The notes under the pieces are model-generated. The model searched no databases. It was not told the DNA's origin and was given only the letters and a program-made list of their open reading frames with translations. The translations under genes and the position numbers were made by a program. Below, piece by piece: positions 22,460-36,600 of a stretch of DNA of 64,000 bases (its first letter is position 1; the number at the start of each line of letters is the position of its first letter). The stretch comes from Closterium sp. Naga37s-1 (Eukaryota > Streptophyta > Zygnematophyceae > Desmidiales > Closteriaceae), in NCBI GenBank assembly GCA_947471745.1, contig CANJKZ010000177.1, positions 31,995 through 95,994 of the forward strand, in the 5' to 3' direction.

Positions 22460-24454
22460 CCCTATGAAAATCAACTCATTTGCCCAAGGTTTGCTATGGT
22501 TTTGGAGCATTGTTCTGCAGCAGTCTGGGTTATTCTGTGCAGAATTGCCTGCAATCAGGTTGCAAGTGAAATCACCCACTTCTACTTGGGCAAATGATCT
22601 GATTTTCATAGGGGATCCTCATCACACCTATTCCATACTACCCTATGAAGATCAACTCATTTGCCCAAGGTTTGCTATGGTTTTGGAGCATTGTTCTGCA
22701 GCAGTCTGGGTTATTCTGTGCAGAATTGCCTGCAATCAGGTTGCAAGTGAAATCACCCACTTCTACTTGGGCAAATGATCGTATTTTCATAGGGGACCCT
22801 AATCACACCTATTCCAGACTACCCTATGAAAATCAACTCATTTGGCCAAGGTTTGCTATGGTTTTGGAGCATTGTTCTGCTGCTGTCTGGGTTATTCTCT
22901 GCAGAATTGCCTGCAATCAGGTTGCAAGTGCAATCACCCACTTCTACTTGGGCAAATGATCTGATTTCCATAGGGGACGCTAATCACACCTATTCCAGAC
23001 TACCCTATGAAAATCAACTCATTTGCCCAAGGTTTGCTATGGTTTTGGAGCATTGTTCTGCAGCAGTCTGGGTTATTCTGTGCAGAATTGCCTGCAATCA
23101 GGTTGCAAGTGAAATCACCCACTTCTACTTGGGCAAATGATCTGATTTTCATAGGGGATCCTAATCACACCTATTCCAGACTACCCTATGAAGATCAACT
23201 CATTTAGCCCAAGGTTTGCCTATGGTTTTGGAGCATTGTTCTGCAGCAGTCTGGGTTATTCTGTGCAGAATTGCCTGCAATCAGGTTGCAAGTGAAATCA
23301 CCCACTTCTACTTGGGCAAATGATCGTATTTTCATAGGGGACCCTAATCACACCTATTCCAGACTACCCTATGAAAATCAACTCATTTGCCCAAGGTTTG
23401 CTATGGTTTTGGAGCATTGTTCTGCAGCAGTCTGGGTTATTCTGTGCAGAATTGCCTGCAATCAGGTTGCAAGTGAAATCACCCACTTCTACTTGGGCAA
23501 ATGATCTGATTTCCATAGGGGACGCTAATCACACCTATTCCAGACTACCCTATGAAAATCAACTCATTTGCCCAAGGTTTGCTATGGTTTTGGAGCATTG
23601 TTCTGCAGCAGTCTGGGTTATTCTGTGCAGAATTGCCTGCAATCAGGTTGCAAGTGAAATCACCCACTTCTACTTGGGCAAATGATCTGATTTTCATAGG
23701 GGACCCTACTCACACCTATTCAAGACTACCCTATGAAAATCAACTCATTTGGCCAAGGTTTGCTATGGTTTTGGAGCATTGTTCTGCAGCTGTCTGGGTT
23801 ATTCTCTGCAGAATTGCCTGCAATCAGGTTGCAAGTGCAATCACCCACTTTCTACTTGGGCAAATGATCTGATTTCCATAGGGGACCCTAATCACACCTA
23901 TTCCAGACTACCCTATGAAAATCAACTCATTTGGCCAAGGTTTGCTATGGTTTTGGAGCATTGTTCTGCTGCTGTCTGGGTTATTCTCTGCAGAATTGCC
24001 TGCAATCAGGTTGCAAGTGCAATCACCCACTTCTACTTGGGCAAAATGATCTGATTTCCATAGGGGACCCTAATCACACCTATTCCAGACTACCCTATGA
24101 AAATCAACTCATTTGCCCAAGGTTTGCTATGGTTTTGGAGCATTGTTCTGCAGCAGTCTGGGTTATTCTGTGCAGAATTGCCTGCAATCAGGTTGCAAGT
24201 GAAATCACCCACTTCTACTTGGGCAAATGATCTGATTTTCATAGGGGACCCTAATCACACCTATTCCAGACTACCCTATGAAAATCAACTCATTTGGCCA
24301 AGGTTTGCTATGGTTTTGGAGCATTGTTCTGCTGCTGTCTGGGTTATTCTCTGCAGAATTGCCTGCAATCAGGTTGCAAGTGCAATCACCCACTTCTACT
24401 TGGGCAAATGATCTGATTTCCATAGGGGACGCTAATCACACCTATTCCAGACTA
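22460..24454 (+). repeat. Irregular segment: 3-monomer plus 8-monomer cassettes
   Basis: A 3-monomer remnant (marker, GATCGTATTTT, TTGGCC/GACGCTAATC) is followed by an 8-monomer cassette opened at 23003 by a weakened marker with GGATCCTAATC. Extra bases occur at 23204-23210 (TTAGCCC), near 23218 (GCCTATGG), at 23847-23853 (CTTTCTA) and at 24041-24049 (GCAAAATGA). All but the last combine alleles seen in neighbouring cassettes. Confidence 0.75.
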
Positions 24455-26626
24455 CCCTATGAAAATCAACTCATTTGCCCAAGGTTTGCTATGGTTTTGG
24501 AGCATTGTTCTGCAGCAGTCTGGGTTATTCTGTGCAGAATTGCCTGCAATCAGGTTGCAAGTGAAATCACCCACTTCTACTTGGGCAAATGATCTGATTT
24601 TCATAGGGGATCCTCATCACACCTATTCCATAATACCCTATGAAGATCAACTCATTTACCCAAGGTTTGCCATGGTTTTGGAGCATTGTTCTGCAGCAGT
24701 CTGGGTTATTCTGTGCAGAATTGCCTGCAATCAGGTTGCAAGTGAAATCACCCACTTCTACTTGGGCAAATGATCGTATTTTCATAGGGGACCCTAATCA
24801 CACCTATTCCAGACTACCCTATGAAAATCAACTCATTTGCCCAAGGTTTGCTATGGTTTTGGAGCATTGTTCTGCAGCAGTCTGGGTTATTCTGTGCAGA
24901 ATTGCCTGCAATCAGGTTGCAAGTAAAATCACCCACTTCTACTTGGGCAAATGATCTGATTTCCATAGGGGACGCTAATCACACCTATTCCAGACTACCC
25001 TATGAAAATCAACTCATTTGCCCAAGGTTTGCTATGGTTTTGGAGCATTGTTCTGCAGCAGTCTGGGTTATTCTGTGCAGAATTGCCTGCAATCAGGTTG
25101 CAAGTAAAATCACCCACTTCTACTTGGGCAAATGATCTGATTTTCATAGGGGACCCTACTCACCCCTATTAAAGACTACCCTATAAAAATCAACTCATTT
25201 GGCCAAGGTTTGCTATGGTTTTGGAGCATTGTTCTGCAGCTGTCTGGGTTATTCTCTGCAGAATTGCCTGCAATCAGGTTGCAAGTGCAATCACCCATTT
25301 CTACTTGGGCAAATAATCTGATTTCCATAGGGGACCCTAATCACACCTATTCCAGACTACCCTATGAAAATCAACTCATTTGGCCAAGGTTTGCTATGGT
25401 TTTGGAGCATTGTTCTGCTGCTGTCTGGGTTATTCTCTGCAGAATTGCCTGCAATCAGGTTGCAAGTGCAATCACCCACTTCTACTTGGGCAAATGATCT
25501 GATTTCCATAGGGGACGCTAATCACACCTATTCCAGACTACCCTATGAAAATCAACTCATTTGCCCAAGGTTTGCTATGGTTTTGGAGCATTGTTCTGCA
25601 GCAGTCTGGGTTATTCTGTGCAGAATTTCCTGCAATCAGGTTGCAAGTGAAATCACCCACTTCTACTTGGGCAAATGATCTGATTTTCATAGGGGATCCT
25701 CATCACACCTATTCCATAATACCCTATGAAGATCAACTCATTTACCCAAGGTTTGCCATGGTTTTGGAGCATTGTTCTGCAGCAGTCTGGGTTATTCTGT
25801 GCAGAATTGCCTGCAATCAGGTTGCAAGTGAAATCACCCACTTCTACTTGGGCAAATGATCGTATTTTCATAGGGGACCCTAATCACACCTATTCCAGAC
25901 TACCCTATGAAAATCAACTCATTTGCCCAAGGTTTGCTATGGTTTTGGAGCATTGTTCTGCAGCAGTCTGGGTTATTCTGTGCAGAATTGCCTGCAATCA
26001 GGTTGCAAGTAAAATCACCCACTTCTACTTGGGCAAATGATCTGATTTCCATAGGGGACGCTAATCACACCTATTCCAGACTACCCTATGAAAATCAACT
26101 CATTTGCCCAAGGTTTGCTATGGTTTTGGAGCATTGTTCTGCAGCAGTCTGGGTTATTCTGTGCAGAATTGCCTGCAATCAGGTTGCAAGTAAAATCACC
26201 CACTTCTACTTGGGCAAATGATCTGATTTTCATAGGGGACCCTACTCACCCCTATTAAAGACTACCCTATGAAAATCAACTCATTTGGCCAAGGTTTGCT
26301 ATGGTTTTGGAGCATTGTTCTGCAGCTGTCTGGGTTATTCTCTGCAGAATTGCCTGCAATCAGGTTGCAAGTGCAATCACCCATTTCTACTTGGGCAAAT
26401 AATCTGATTTCCATAGGGGACCCTAATCACACCTATTCCAGACTACCCTATGAAAATCAACTCATTTGGCCAAGGTTTGCTATGGTTTTGGAGCATTGTT
26501 CTGCAGCAGTCTGGGTTATTCTGTGCAGAATTGCCTGCAATCAGGTTGCAAGTGCAATCACCCACTTCTACTTGGGCAAATGATCTGATTTCCATAGGGG
26601 ACGCTAATCACACCTATTCCAGACTA
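24455..26626 (+). repeat. Two exact-length 6-monomer higher-order repeats (1086 bp each)
   Basis: Cassettes at 24455-25540 and 25541-26626 each have exactly six monomers with no length change and the same type order: marker, TTTGCCATGG/GATCGTATTTT, GTAAAATC/GACGCTAATC, GTAAAATC/CTACTCACCCCTATTAAAG, GCAGCTG/AATAATCTG, TTGGCC-arm/GACGCTAATC. This is the cleanest higher-order repeat in the window. A private change (CTATAAAAATC) near 25181 removes one copy's ATG. Confidence 0.88.
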
Positions 26627-27169
26627 CCCTATGAAAATCAACTCATTTGCCCAAGGTTTGCTATGGTTTTGGAGCATTGTTCTGCAGCAGTCTGGGTTAT
26701 TCTGTGCAGAATTTCCTGCAATCAGGTTGCAAGTGAAATCACCCACTTCTACTTGGGCAAATGATCTGATTTTCATAGGGGATCCTCATCACACCTATTC
26801 CATAATACCCTATGAAGATCAACTCATTTACCCAAGGTTTGCTATGGTTTTGGAGCATTGTTCTGCAGCAGTCTGGGTTATTCTGTGCAGAATTGCCTGC
26901 AATCAGGTTGCAAGTGAAATCACCCACTTCTACTTGGGCAAATGATCGTATTTTCATAGGGGACCCTAATCACACCTATTCCAGACTACCCTATGAAAAT
27001 CAACTCATTTGGCCAACGTTTGCTATGGTTTTGGAGCATTGTTCTGCTGCTGTCTGGGTTATTCTCTGCAGAATTGCCTGCAATCAGGTTGCAAGTGCAA
27101 TCACCCACTTCTACTTGGGCAAATGATCTGATTTCCATAGGGGACGCTAATCACACCTATTCCAGACTA
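26627..27169 (+). repeat. 3-monomer contracted cassette
   Basis: Marker, TTACCC/GATCGTATTTT, CAACGTTTG-arm with GACGCTAATC; the following monomer at 27170 is another marker. It looks like a 6-mer that lost three internal monomers by unequal exchange in register; the same contraction occurs at 22460-23002. Confidence 0.8.
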
Positions 27170-28256
27170 CCCTATGAAAATCAACTCATTTGCCCAAGGT
27201 TTGCTATGGTTTTGGAGCATTGTTCTGCAGCAGTCTGGGTTATTCTGTGCAGAATTTCCTGCAATCAGGTTGCAAGTGAAATCACCCACTTCTACTTGGG
27301 CAAATGATCTGATTTTCATAGGGGATCCTCATCACACCTATTCCATAATACCCTATGAAGATCAACTCATTTACCCAAGGTTTGCTATGGTTTTGGAGCA
27401 TTGTTCTGCAGCAGTCTGGGTTATTCTGTGCAGAATTGCCTGCAATCAGGTTGCAAGTGAAATCACCCACTTCTACTTGGGCAAATGATCGTATTTTCAT
27501 AGGGGACCCTAATCACACCTATTCCAGACTACCCTATGAAAATCAACTCATTTGCCCAAGGTTTGCTATGGTTTTGGAGCATTGTTCTGCAGCAGTCTGG
27601 GTTATTCTGTGCAGAATTGCCTGCAATCAGGTTGCAAGTAAAATCACCCACTTCTACTTGGGCAAATGATCTGATTTCCATAGGGGACGCTAATCACACC
27701 TATTCCAGACTACCCTATGAAAATCAACTCATTTGCCCAAGGTTTGCTATGGTTTTGGAGCATTGTTCTGCAGCAGTCTGGGTTATTCTGTGCAGAATTG
27801 CCTGCAATCAGGTTGCAAGTGAAATCACCCACTTCTACTTGGGCAAATGATCTGATTTTCATAGGGGACCCTACTCACCCCTATTCAAGACTACCCTATG
27901 AAAATCAACTCATTTGGCCAAGGTTTGCTATGGTTTTGGAGCATTGTTCTGCAGCTGTCTGGGTTATTCTCTGCAGAATTGCCTGCAATCAGGTTGCAAG
28001 TGCAATCACCCACTTTCTACTTGGGCAAATAATCTGATTTCCATAGGGGACCCTAATCACACCTATTCCAGACTACCCTATGAAAATCAACTCATTTGGC
28101 CAAGGTTTGCTATGGTTTTGGAGCATTGTTCTGCTGCTGTCTGGGTTATTCTCTGCAGAATTGCCTGCAATCAGGTTGCAAGTGCAATCACCCACTTCTA
28201 CTTGGGCAAATGATCTGATTTCCATAGGGGACGCTAATCACACCTATTCCAGACTA
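27170..28256 (+). repeat. 6-monomer higher-order repeat
   Basis: It has the same type order as 24455-26626. It is 1087 bp long because of one extra T at 28011-28018 (CACTTTCT), a union of CACTTCT and CATTTCT, both of which are found in this column elsewhere. Confidence 0.8.
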
Positions 28257-30610
28257 CCCTATGAAAATCAACTCATTTGCCCAAGGTTTGCTATGGTTTT
28301 GGAGCATTGTTCTGCAGCAGTCTGGGTTATTCTGTGCAGAATTTCCTGCAATCAGGTTGCAAGTGAAATCACCCACTTCTACTTGGGCAAATGATCTGAT
28401 TTTCATAGGGGATCCTCATCACACCTATTCCATAATACCCTATGAAAATCAACTCATTTGCCCAAGGTTTGCTATGGTTTTGGAGCATTGTTCTGCTGCT
28501 GTCTGGGTTATTCTCTGCAGAATTGTCTGCAATCAGGTTGCAAGTGAAATCACCCACTTCTACTTGGGCAAATGATCTGATTTTCATAGGGGACGCTAAT
28601 CACACCTATTCCAGACTACCCTATGAAAATCAACTCATTTGCCCAAGGTTTGCTATGGTTTTGGAGCATTGTTCTGCTGCTGTCTGGGTTATTCTCTGCA
28701 GAATTGTCTACAATCAGGTTGCAAGTGAAATCACCCACTTCTACTTGGGCAAATGATCTGATTTCCATAGGGGACGCTAGTCACACCTATTCCAGACTAC
28801 CCTATGAAAATCAACTCATTTGCCCAAGGTTTGCTATGGTTTTGGAGCATTGTTCTGCAGCAGTCTGGGTTATTCTGTGCAGAATTGCCTGCAATCAGGT
28901 TGCAAGTGAAATCACCCACTTCTACTTGGGCAAATGATCTGATTTTCATAGGGGACCCTACTCACACCTATTCCAGACTACCCTATGAAAATCAACTCAT
29001 TTGGCCAAGGTTTGCTATGGTTTTGGAGCATTGTTCTGCTGCTGTCTGGGTTATTCTCTGCAGAATTGCCTGCAATCAGGTTGCAAGTGCAATCACCCAC
29101 TTCTACTTGGGCAAATGATCTGATTTCCATAGGGGACCCTAATCACACCTATTCCAGACTACCCTATGAAAATCAACTCATTTGCCCAAGGTTTGCTATG
29201 GTTTTGGAGCATTGTTCTGCAGCAGTCTGGGTTATTCTGTGCAGAATTGCCTGCAATCAGGTTGCAAGTGAAATCACCCACTTCTACTTGGGCAAATGAT
29301 CTGATTTTCATAGGGGACCCTAATCACACCTATTCCAGACTACCCTATGAAAATCAACTCATTTGGCCAAGGTTTGCTATGGTTTTGGAGCATTGTTCTG
29401 CTGCTGTCTGGGTTATTCTCTGCAGAATTGCCTGCAATCAGGTTGCAAGTGCAATCACCCACTTCTACTTGGGCAAATGATCTGATTTCCATAGGGGACG
29501 CTAATCACACCTATTCCAGACTACCCTATGAAAATCAACTCATTTGCCCAAGGTTTGCTATGGTTTTGGAGCATTGTTCTGCAGCAGTCTGGGTTATTCT
29601 GTGCAGAATTTCCTGCAATCAGGTTGCAAGTGAAATCACCCACTTCTACTTGGGCAAATGATCTGATTTTCATAGGGGATCCTCATCACACCTATTCCAT
29701 AATACCCTATGAAGATCAACTCATTTACCCAAGGTTTGCTATGGTTTTGGAGCATTGTTCTGCAGCAGTCTGGGTTATTCTGTGCAGAATTGCCTGCAAT
29801 CAGGTTGCAAGTGAAATCACCCACTTCTACTTGGGCAAATGATCGTATTTTCATAGGGGACCCTAATCACACCTATTCCAGACTACCCTATGAAAATCAA
29901 CTCATTTGCCCAAGGTTTGCTATGGTTTTGGAGCATTGTTCTGCAGCAGTCTGGGTTATTCTGTGCAGAATTGCCTGCAATCAGGTTGCAAGTGAAATCA
30001 CCCACTTCTACTTGGGCAAATGATCTGATTTCCATAGGGGACGCTAATCACACCTATTCCAGACTACCCTATGAAAATCAACTCATTTGCCCAAGGTTTG
30101 CTATGGTTTTGGAGCATTGTTCTGCAGCAGTCTGGGTTATTCTGTGCAGAATTGCCTGCAATCAGGTTGCAAGTGAAAATCACCCACTTCTACTTGGGCA
30201 AATGATCTGATTTTCATAGGGGACCCTACTCACACCTATTACAGACTACCCTATGAAAATCAACTCATTTGGCCAAGGTTTGCTATGGTTTTGGAGCATT
30301 GTTCTGCAGCTGTCTGGGTTATTCTCTGCAGAATTGCCTGCAATCAGGTTGCAAGTGCAATCACCCATTTCTACTTGGGCAAATAATCTGATTTCCATAG
30401 GGGACCCTAATCACACCTATTCCAGACTACCCTATGAAAATCAACTCATTTGGCCAAGGTTTGCTATGGTTTTGGAGCATTGTTCTGCAGCAGTCTGGGT
30501 TATTCTGTGCAGAATTGCCTGCAATCAGGTTGCAAGTGCAATCACCCACTTCTACTTGGGCAAATGATCTGATTTCCATAGGGGACGCTAATCACACCTA
30601 TTCCAGACTA
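28257..30610 (+). repeat. 7-monomer and 6-monomer cassettes
   Basis: The first cassette (28257-29523) keeps the GGATCC marker but leads into GAAAATC rather than GAAGATC, and lacks the GATCGTATTTT partner. The second (29524-30610) is a standard 6-mer with one extra base at 30171-30180 (AAGTGAAAAT, a union of GTGAAATC and GTAAAATC). Confidence 0.75.
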
Positions 30611-33600
30611 CCCTATGAAAATCAACTCATTTGCCCAAGGTTTGCTATGGTTTTGGAGCATTGTTCTGCAGCAGTCTGGGTTATTCTGTGCAGAATTGCC
30701 TGCAATCAGGTTGCAAGTGAAATCACCCACTTCTACTTGGGCAAATGATCTGATTTTCATAGGGGATCCTCATCACACCTATTCCAGACTACCCTATGAA
30801 AATCAACTCATTTGCCCAAGGTTTGCTATGGTTTTGGAGCATTGTTCTGCAGCAGTCTGGGTTATTCTGTGCAGAATTGCCTGCAATCAGGTTGCAAGTG
30901 AAATCACCCACTTCTACTTGGGCAAATGATCTGTATTTTCATAGGGGACCCTAATCACACCTATTCCAGACTACCCTATGAAAATCAACTCATTTGGCCA
31001 AGGTTTGCTATGGTTTTGGAGCATTGTTCTGCTGCTGTCTGGGTTATTCTCTGCAGAATTGCCTGCAATCAGGTTGCAAGTGCAATCACCCACTTCTACT
31101 TGGGCAAATGATCTGATTTTCATAGGGGACTCCTAATCACACCTATTCCAGACTACCCTATGAAAATCAACTCATTTGCCCAAGGTTTGCTATGGTTTTG
31201 GAGCATTGTTCTGCTGCAGTCTGGGTTATTCTGTGCAGAATTGCCTGCAATCAGGTTGCAAGTGAAATCACCCACTTCTACTTGGGCAAATGATCTGATT
31301 TTCATAGGGGACCCTAATCACACCTATTCCAGACTACCCTATGAAAATCAACTCATTTGCCCAAGGTTTGCTATGGTTTTGGAGCATTGTTCTGCAGCAG
31401 TCTGGGTTATTCTGTGCAGAATTGCCTGCAATCAGGTTGCAAGTGAAATCACCCACTTCTACTTGGGCAAATGATCTGATTTCCATAGGGGACGCTAATC
31501 ACACCTATTCCAGACTACCCTATGAAAATCAACTCATTTGCCCAAGGTTTGCTATGGTTTTGGAGCATTGTTCTGCAGCAGTCTGGGTTATTCTGTGCAG
31601 AATTGCCTGCAATCAGGTTGCAAGTAAAATCACCCACTTCTACTTGGGCAAATGATCTGATTTTCATAGGGGACCCTAATCACACCTATTCCAGACTACC
31701 CTATGAAAATCAACTCATTTGGCCAAGGTTTGCTATGGTTTTGGAGCATTGTTCTGCTGCTGTCTGGGTTATTCTGTGCAGAATTGCCTGCAATCAGGTT
31801 GCAAGTGCAATCACCCACTTCTACTTGGGCAAATGATCTGATTTCCATAGGGGACGCTAATCACACCTATTCCAGACTACCCTATGAAAATCAACTCATT
31901 TGCCCAAGGTTTGCTATGGTTTTGGAGCATTGTTCTGCTGCTGTCTGGGTTATTCTCTGCAGAATTGCCTGCAATCAGGTTGCAAGTGAAATCACCCACT
32001 TCTACTTGGGCAAATGATCTGATTTTCATAGGGGACCCTAATCACACCTATTCCAGACTACCCTATGAAAATCAACTCATTTGGCCAAGGTTTGCTATGG
32101 TTTTGGAGCATTGTTCTGCTGCTGTCTGGGTTATTCTGTGCAGAATTGCCTGCAATCAGGTTGCAAGTGCAATCACCCACTTCTACTTGGGCAAATGATC
32201 TGATTTCCATAGGGGACGCTAATCACACCTATTCCAGACTACCCTATGAAAATCAACTCATTTGCCCAAGGTTTGCTATGGTTTTGGAGCATTGTTCTGC
32301 TAGCTGTCTGGGTTATTCTCTGCAGAATTGCCTGCAATCAGGTTGCAAGTGCAATCACCCACTTCTACTTGGGCAAATGATCTGATTTTCCATAGGGGAC
32401 GCTAATCACACCTATTCCAGACTACCCTATGAAAATCAACTCATTTGCCCAAGGTTTGCTATGGTTTTGGAGCATTGTTCTGCTGCTGTCTGGGTTATTC
32501 TCTGCAGAATTGTCCTGCAATCAGGTTGCAAGTGAAATCACCCACTTCTACTTGGGCAAATGATCGTATTTTCATAGGGGACCCTAATCACACCTATTCC
32601 AGACTACCCTATGAAAATCAACTCATTTGGCCAAGGTTTGCTATGGTTTTGGAGCATTGTTCTGCTGCTGTCTGGGTTATTCTCTGCAGAATTGCCTGCA
32701 ATCAGGTTGCAAGTGCAATCACCCACTTCTACTTGGGCAAATGATCTGATTTCCATAGGGGACGCTAATCACACCTATTCCAGACTACCCTATGAAAATC
32801 AACTCATTTGCCCAAGGTTTGCTATGGTTTTGGAGCATTGTTCTGCTGCTGTCTGGGTTATTCTCTGCAGAATTGCCTGCAATCAGGTTGCAAGTGAAAT
32901 CACCCACTTCTACTTGGGCAAATGATCTGATTTTCATAGGGGACGCTAATCACACCTATTCCAGACTACCCTATGAAAATCAACTCATTTGCCCAAGGTT
33001 TGCTATGGTTTTGGAGCATTGTTCTGCTGCTGTCTGGGTTATTCTCTGCAGAATTGTCTGCAATCAGGTTGCAAGTGAAATCACCCACTTCTACTTGGGC
33101 AAATGATCGTATTTTCATAGGGGACCCTAATCACACCTATTCCAGACTACCCTATGAAAATCAACTCATTTGCCCAAGGTTTGCTATGGTTTTGGAGCAT
33201 TGTTCTGCAGCAGTCTGGGTTATTCTGTGCAGAATTGCCTGCAATCAGGTTGCAAGTAAATCACCCACTTCTACTTGGGCAAATGATCTGATTTTCATAG
33301 GGGACCCTAATCACACCTATTCCAGACTACCCTATGAAAATCAACTCATTTGCCCAAGGTTTGCTATGGTTTTGGAGCATTGTTCTGCTGCTGTCTGGGT
33401 TATTCTCTGCAGAATTGCCTGCAATCAGGTTGCAAGTGAAATCACCCACTTCTACTTGGGCAAATGATCTGATTTTCATAGGGGATCCTCATCACACCTA
33501 TTCCAGACTACCCTATGAAGATCAACTCATTTGCCCAAGGTTTGCTATGGTTTTGGAGCATTGTTCTGCAGCAGTCTGGGTTATTCTGTGCAGAATTGCC

Positions 33601-36600
33601 TGCAATCAGGTTGCAAGTGAAATCACCCACTTCTACTTGGGCAAATGATCGTATTTTCATAGGGGACCCTAATCACACCTATTCCAGACTACCCTATGAA
33701 AATCAACTCATTTGGCCAAGGTTTGCTATGGTTTTGGAGCATTGTTCTGCTGCTGTCTGGGTTATTCTCTGCAGAATTGCCTGCAATCAGGTTGCAAGTG
33801 CAATCACCCACTTCTACTTGGGCAAATGATCTGATTTCCATAGGGGACGCTAATCACACCTATTCCAGACTACCCTATGAAAATCAACTCATTTGCCCAA
33901 GGTTTGCTATGGTTTTGGAGCATTGTTCTGCTGCTGTCTGGGTTATTCTCTGCAGAATTGTCCTGCAATCAGGTTGCAAGTGAAATCACCCACTTCTACT
34001 TGGGCAAATGATCTGATTTTCATAGGGGACGCTAATCACACCTATTCCAGACTACCCTATGAAAATCAACTCATTTGCCCAAGGTTTGCTATGGTTTTGG
34101 AGCATTGTTCTGCTGCTGTCTGGGTTATTCTCTGCAGAATTGTCCTGCAATCAGGTTGCAAGTGCAATCACCCACTTCTACTTGGGCAAATGATCTGATT
34201 TCCATAGGGGACGCTAATCACACCTATTCCAGACTACCCTATGAAAATCAACTCATTTGCCCAAGGTTTGCTATGGTTTTGGAGCATTGTTCTGCAGCAG
34301 TCTGGGTTATTCTGTGCAGAATTGCCTGCAATCAGGTTGCAAGTGAAATCACCCACTTCTACTTGGGCAAATGATCTGATTTTCATAGGGGACCCTAATC
34401 ACACCTATTCCAGACTACCCTATGAAAATCAACTCATTTGCCCAAGGTTTGCTATGGTTTTGGAGCATTGTTCTGCTGCTGTCTGGGTTATTCTCTGCAG
34501 AATTGCCTGCAATCAGGTTGCAAGTGAAATCACCCACTTCTACTTGGGCAAATGATCTGATTTTCATAGGGGACCCTAATCACACCTATTCCAGACTACC
34601 CTATGAAAATCAACTCATTTGCCCAAGGTTTGCTATGGTTTTGGAGCATTGTTCTGCAGCAGTCTGGGTTATTCTGTGCAGAATTGCCTGCAATCAGGTT
34701 GCAAGTAAAATCACCCACTTCTACTTGGGCAAATGATCTGATTTTCATAGGGGACCCTACTCACACCTATTCAAGACTACCCTATGAAAATCAACTCATT
34801 TGCCCAAGGTTTGCTATGGTTTTGGAGCATTGTTCTGCTGCTGTCTGGGTTATTCTCTGCAGAATTGCCTGCAATCAGGTTGCAAGTGAAATCACCCACT
34901 TCTACTTGGGCAAATGATCTGATTTTCATAGGGGATCCTCATCACACCTATTCCAGACTACCCTATGAAAATCAACTCATTTACCCAAGGTTTGCTATGG
35001 TTTTGGAGCATTGTTCTGCAGCAGTCTGGGTTATTCTGTGCAGAATTGCCTGCAATCAGGTTGCAAGTGAAATCACCCACTTCTACTTGGGCAAATGATC
35101 GTATTTTCATAGGGGACCCTAATCACACCTATTCCAGACTACCCTATGAAAATCAACTCATTTGGCCAAGGTTTGCTATGGTTTTGGAGCATTGTTCTGC
35201 TGCTGTCTGGGTTATTCTCTGCAGAATTGCCTGCAATCAGGTTGCAAGTGCAATCACCCACTTCTACTTGGGCAAATGATCTGATTTCCATAGGGGACGC
35301 TAATCACACCTATTCCAGACTACCCTATGAAAATCAACTCATTTGCCCAAGGTTTGCTATGGTTTTGGAGCATTGTTCTGCTAGCTGTCTGGGTTATTCT
35401 CTGCAGAATTGTCCTGCAATCAGGTTGCAAGTGAAATCACCCACTTCTACTTGGGCAAATGATCTGATTTTCATAGGGGACCCTAATCACACCTATTCCA
35501 GACTACCCTATGAAAATCAACTCATTTGCCCAAGGTTTGCTATGGTTTTGGAGCATTGTTCTGCTGCTGTCTGGGTTATTCTCTGCAGAATTGTCCTGCA
35601 ATCAGGTTGCAAGTGCAATCACCCACTTCTACTTGGGCAAATGATCTGATTTCCATAGGGGACGCTAATCACACCTATTCCAGACTACCCTATGAAAATC
35701 AACTCATTTGCCCAAGGTTTGCTATGGTTTTGGAGCATTGTTCTGCAGCAGTCTGGGTTATTCTGTGCAGAATTGCCTGCAATCAGGTTGCAAGTGAAAT
35801 CACCCACTTCTACTTGGGCAAATGATCTGATTTTCATAGGGGACCCTAATCACACCTATTCCAGACTACCCTATGAAAATCAACTCATTTGCCCAAGGTT
35901 TGCTATGGTTTTGGAGCATTGTTCTGCAGCAGTCTGGGTTATTCTGTGCAGAATTGCCTGCAATCAGGTTGCAAGTAAAATCACCCACTTCTACTTGGGC
36001 AAATGATCTGATTTCCATAGGGGACGCTAATCACACCTATTCCAGACTACCCTATGAAAATCAACTCATTTGCCCAAGGTTTGCTATGGTTTTGGAGCAT
36101 TGTTCTGCAGCAGTCTGGGTTATTCTGTGCAGAATTGCCTGCAATCAGGTTGCAAGTAAAATCACCCACTTCTACTTGGGCAAATGATCTGATTTTCATA
36201 GGGGACCCTACTCACACCTATTCAAGACTACCCTATGAAAATCAACTCATTTGGCCAAGGTTTGCTATGGTTTTGGAGCATTGTTCTGCAGCTGTCTGGG
36301 TTATTCTCTGCAGAATTGCCTGCAATCAGGTTGCAAGTGCAATCACCCACTTCTACTTGGGCAAATGATCTGATTTCCATAGGGGACCCTAATCACACCT
36401 ATTCCAGACTACCCTATGAAAATCAACTCATTTGGCCAAGGTTTGCTATGGTTTTGGAGCATTGTTCTGCAGCAGTCTGGGTTATTCTGTGCAGAATTGC
36501 CTGCAATCAGGTTGCAAGTGCAATCACCCACTTCTACTTGGGCAAATGATCTGATTTCCATAGGGGACGCTAATCACACCTATTCCAGACTACCCTATGA

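Noticed and set aside
32969..33463. Longer frames of 156-167 codons (also near 35146, 36778, 55994, 58540, 59267, 60738 and 63273)
   Set aside because: Each is two monomers joined in frame by a net 1-bp loss or by compensating insertions. The protein is simply the repeat read twice.
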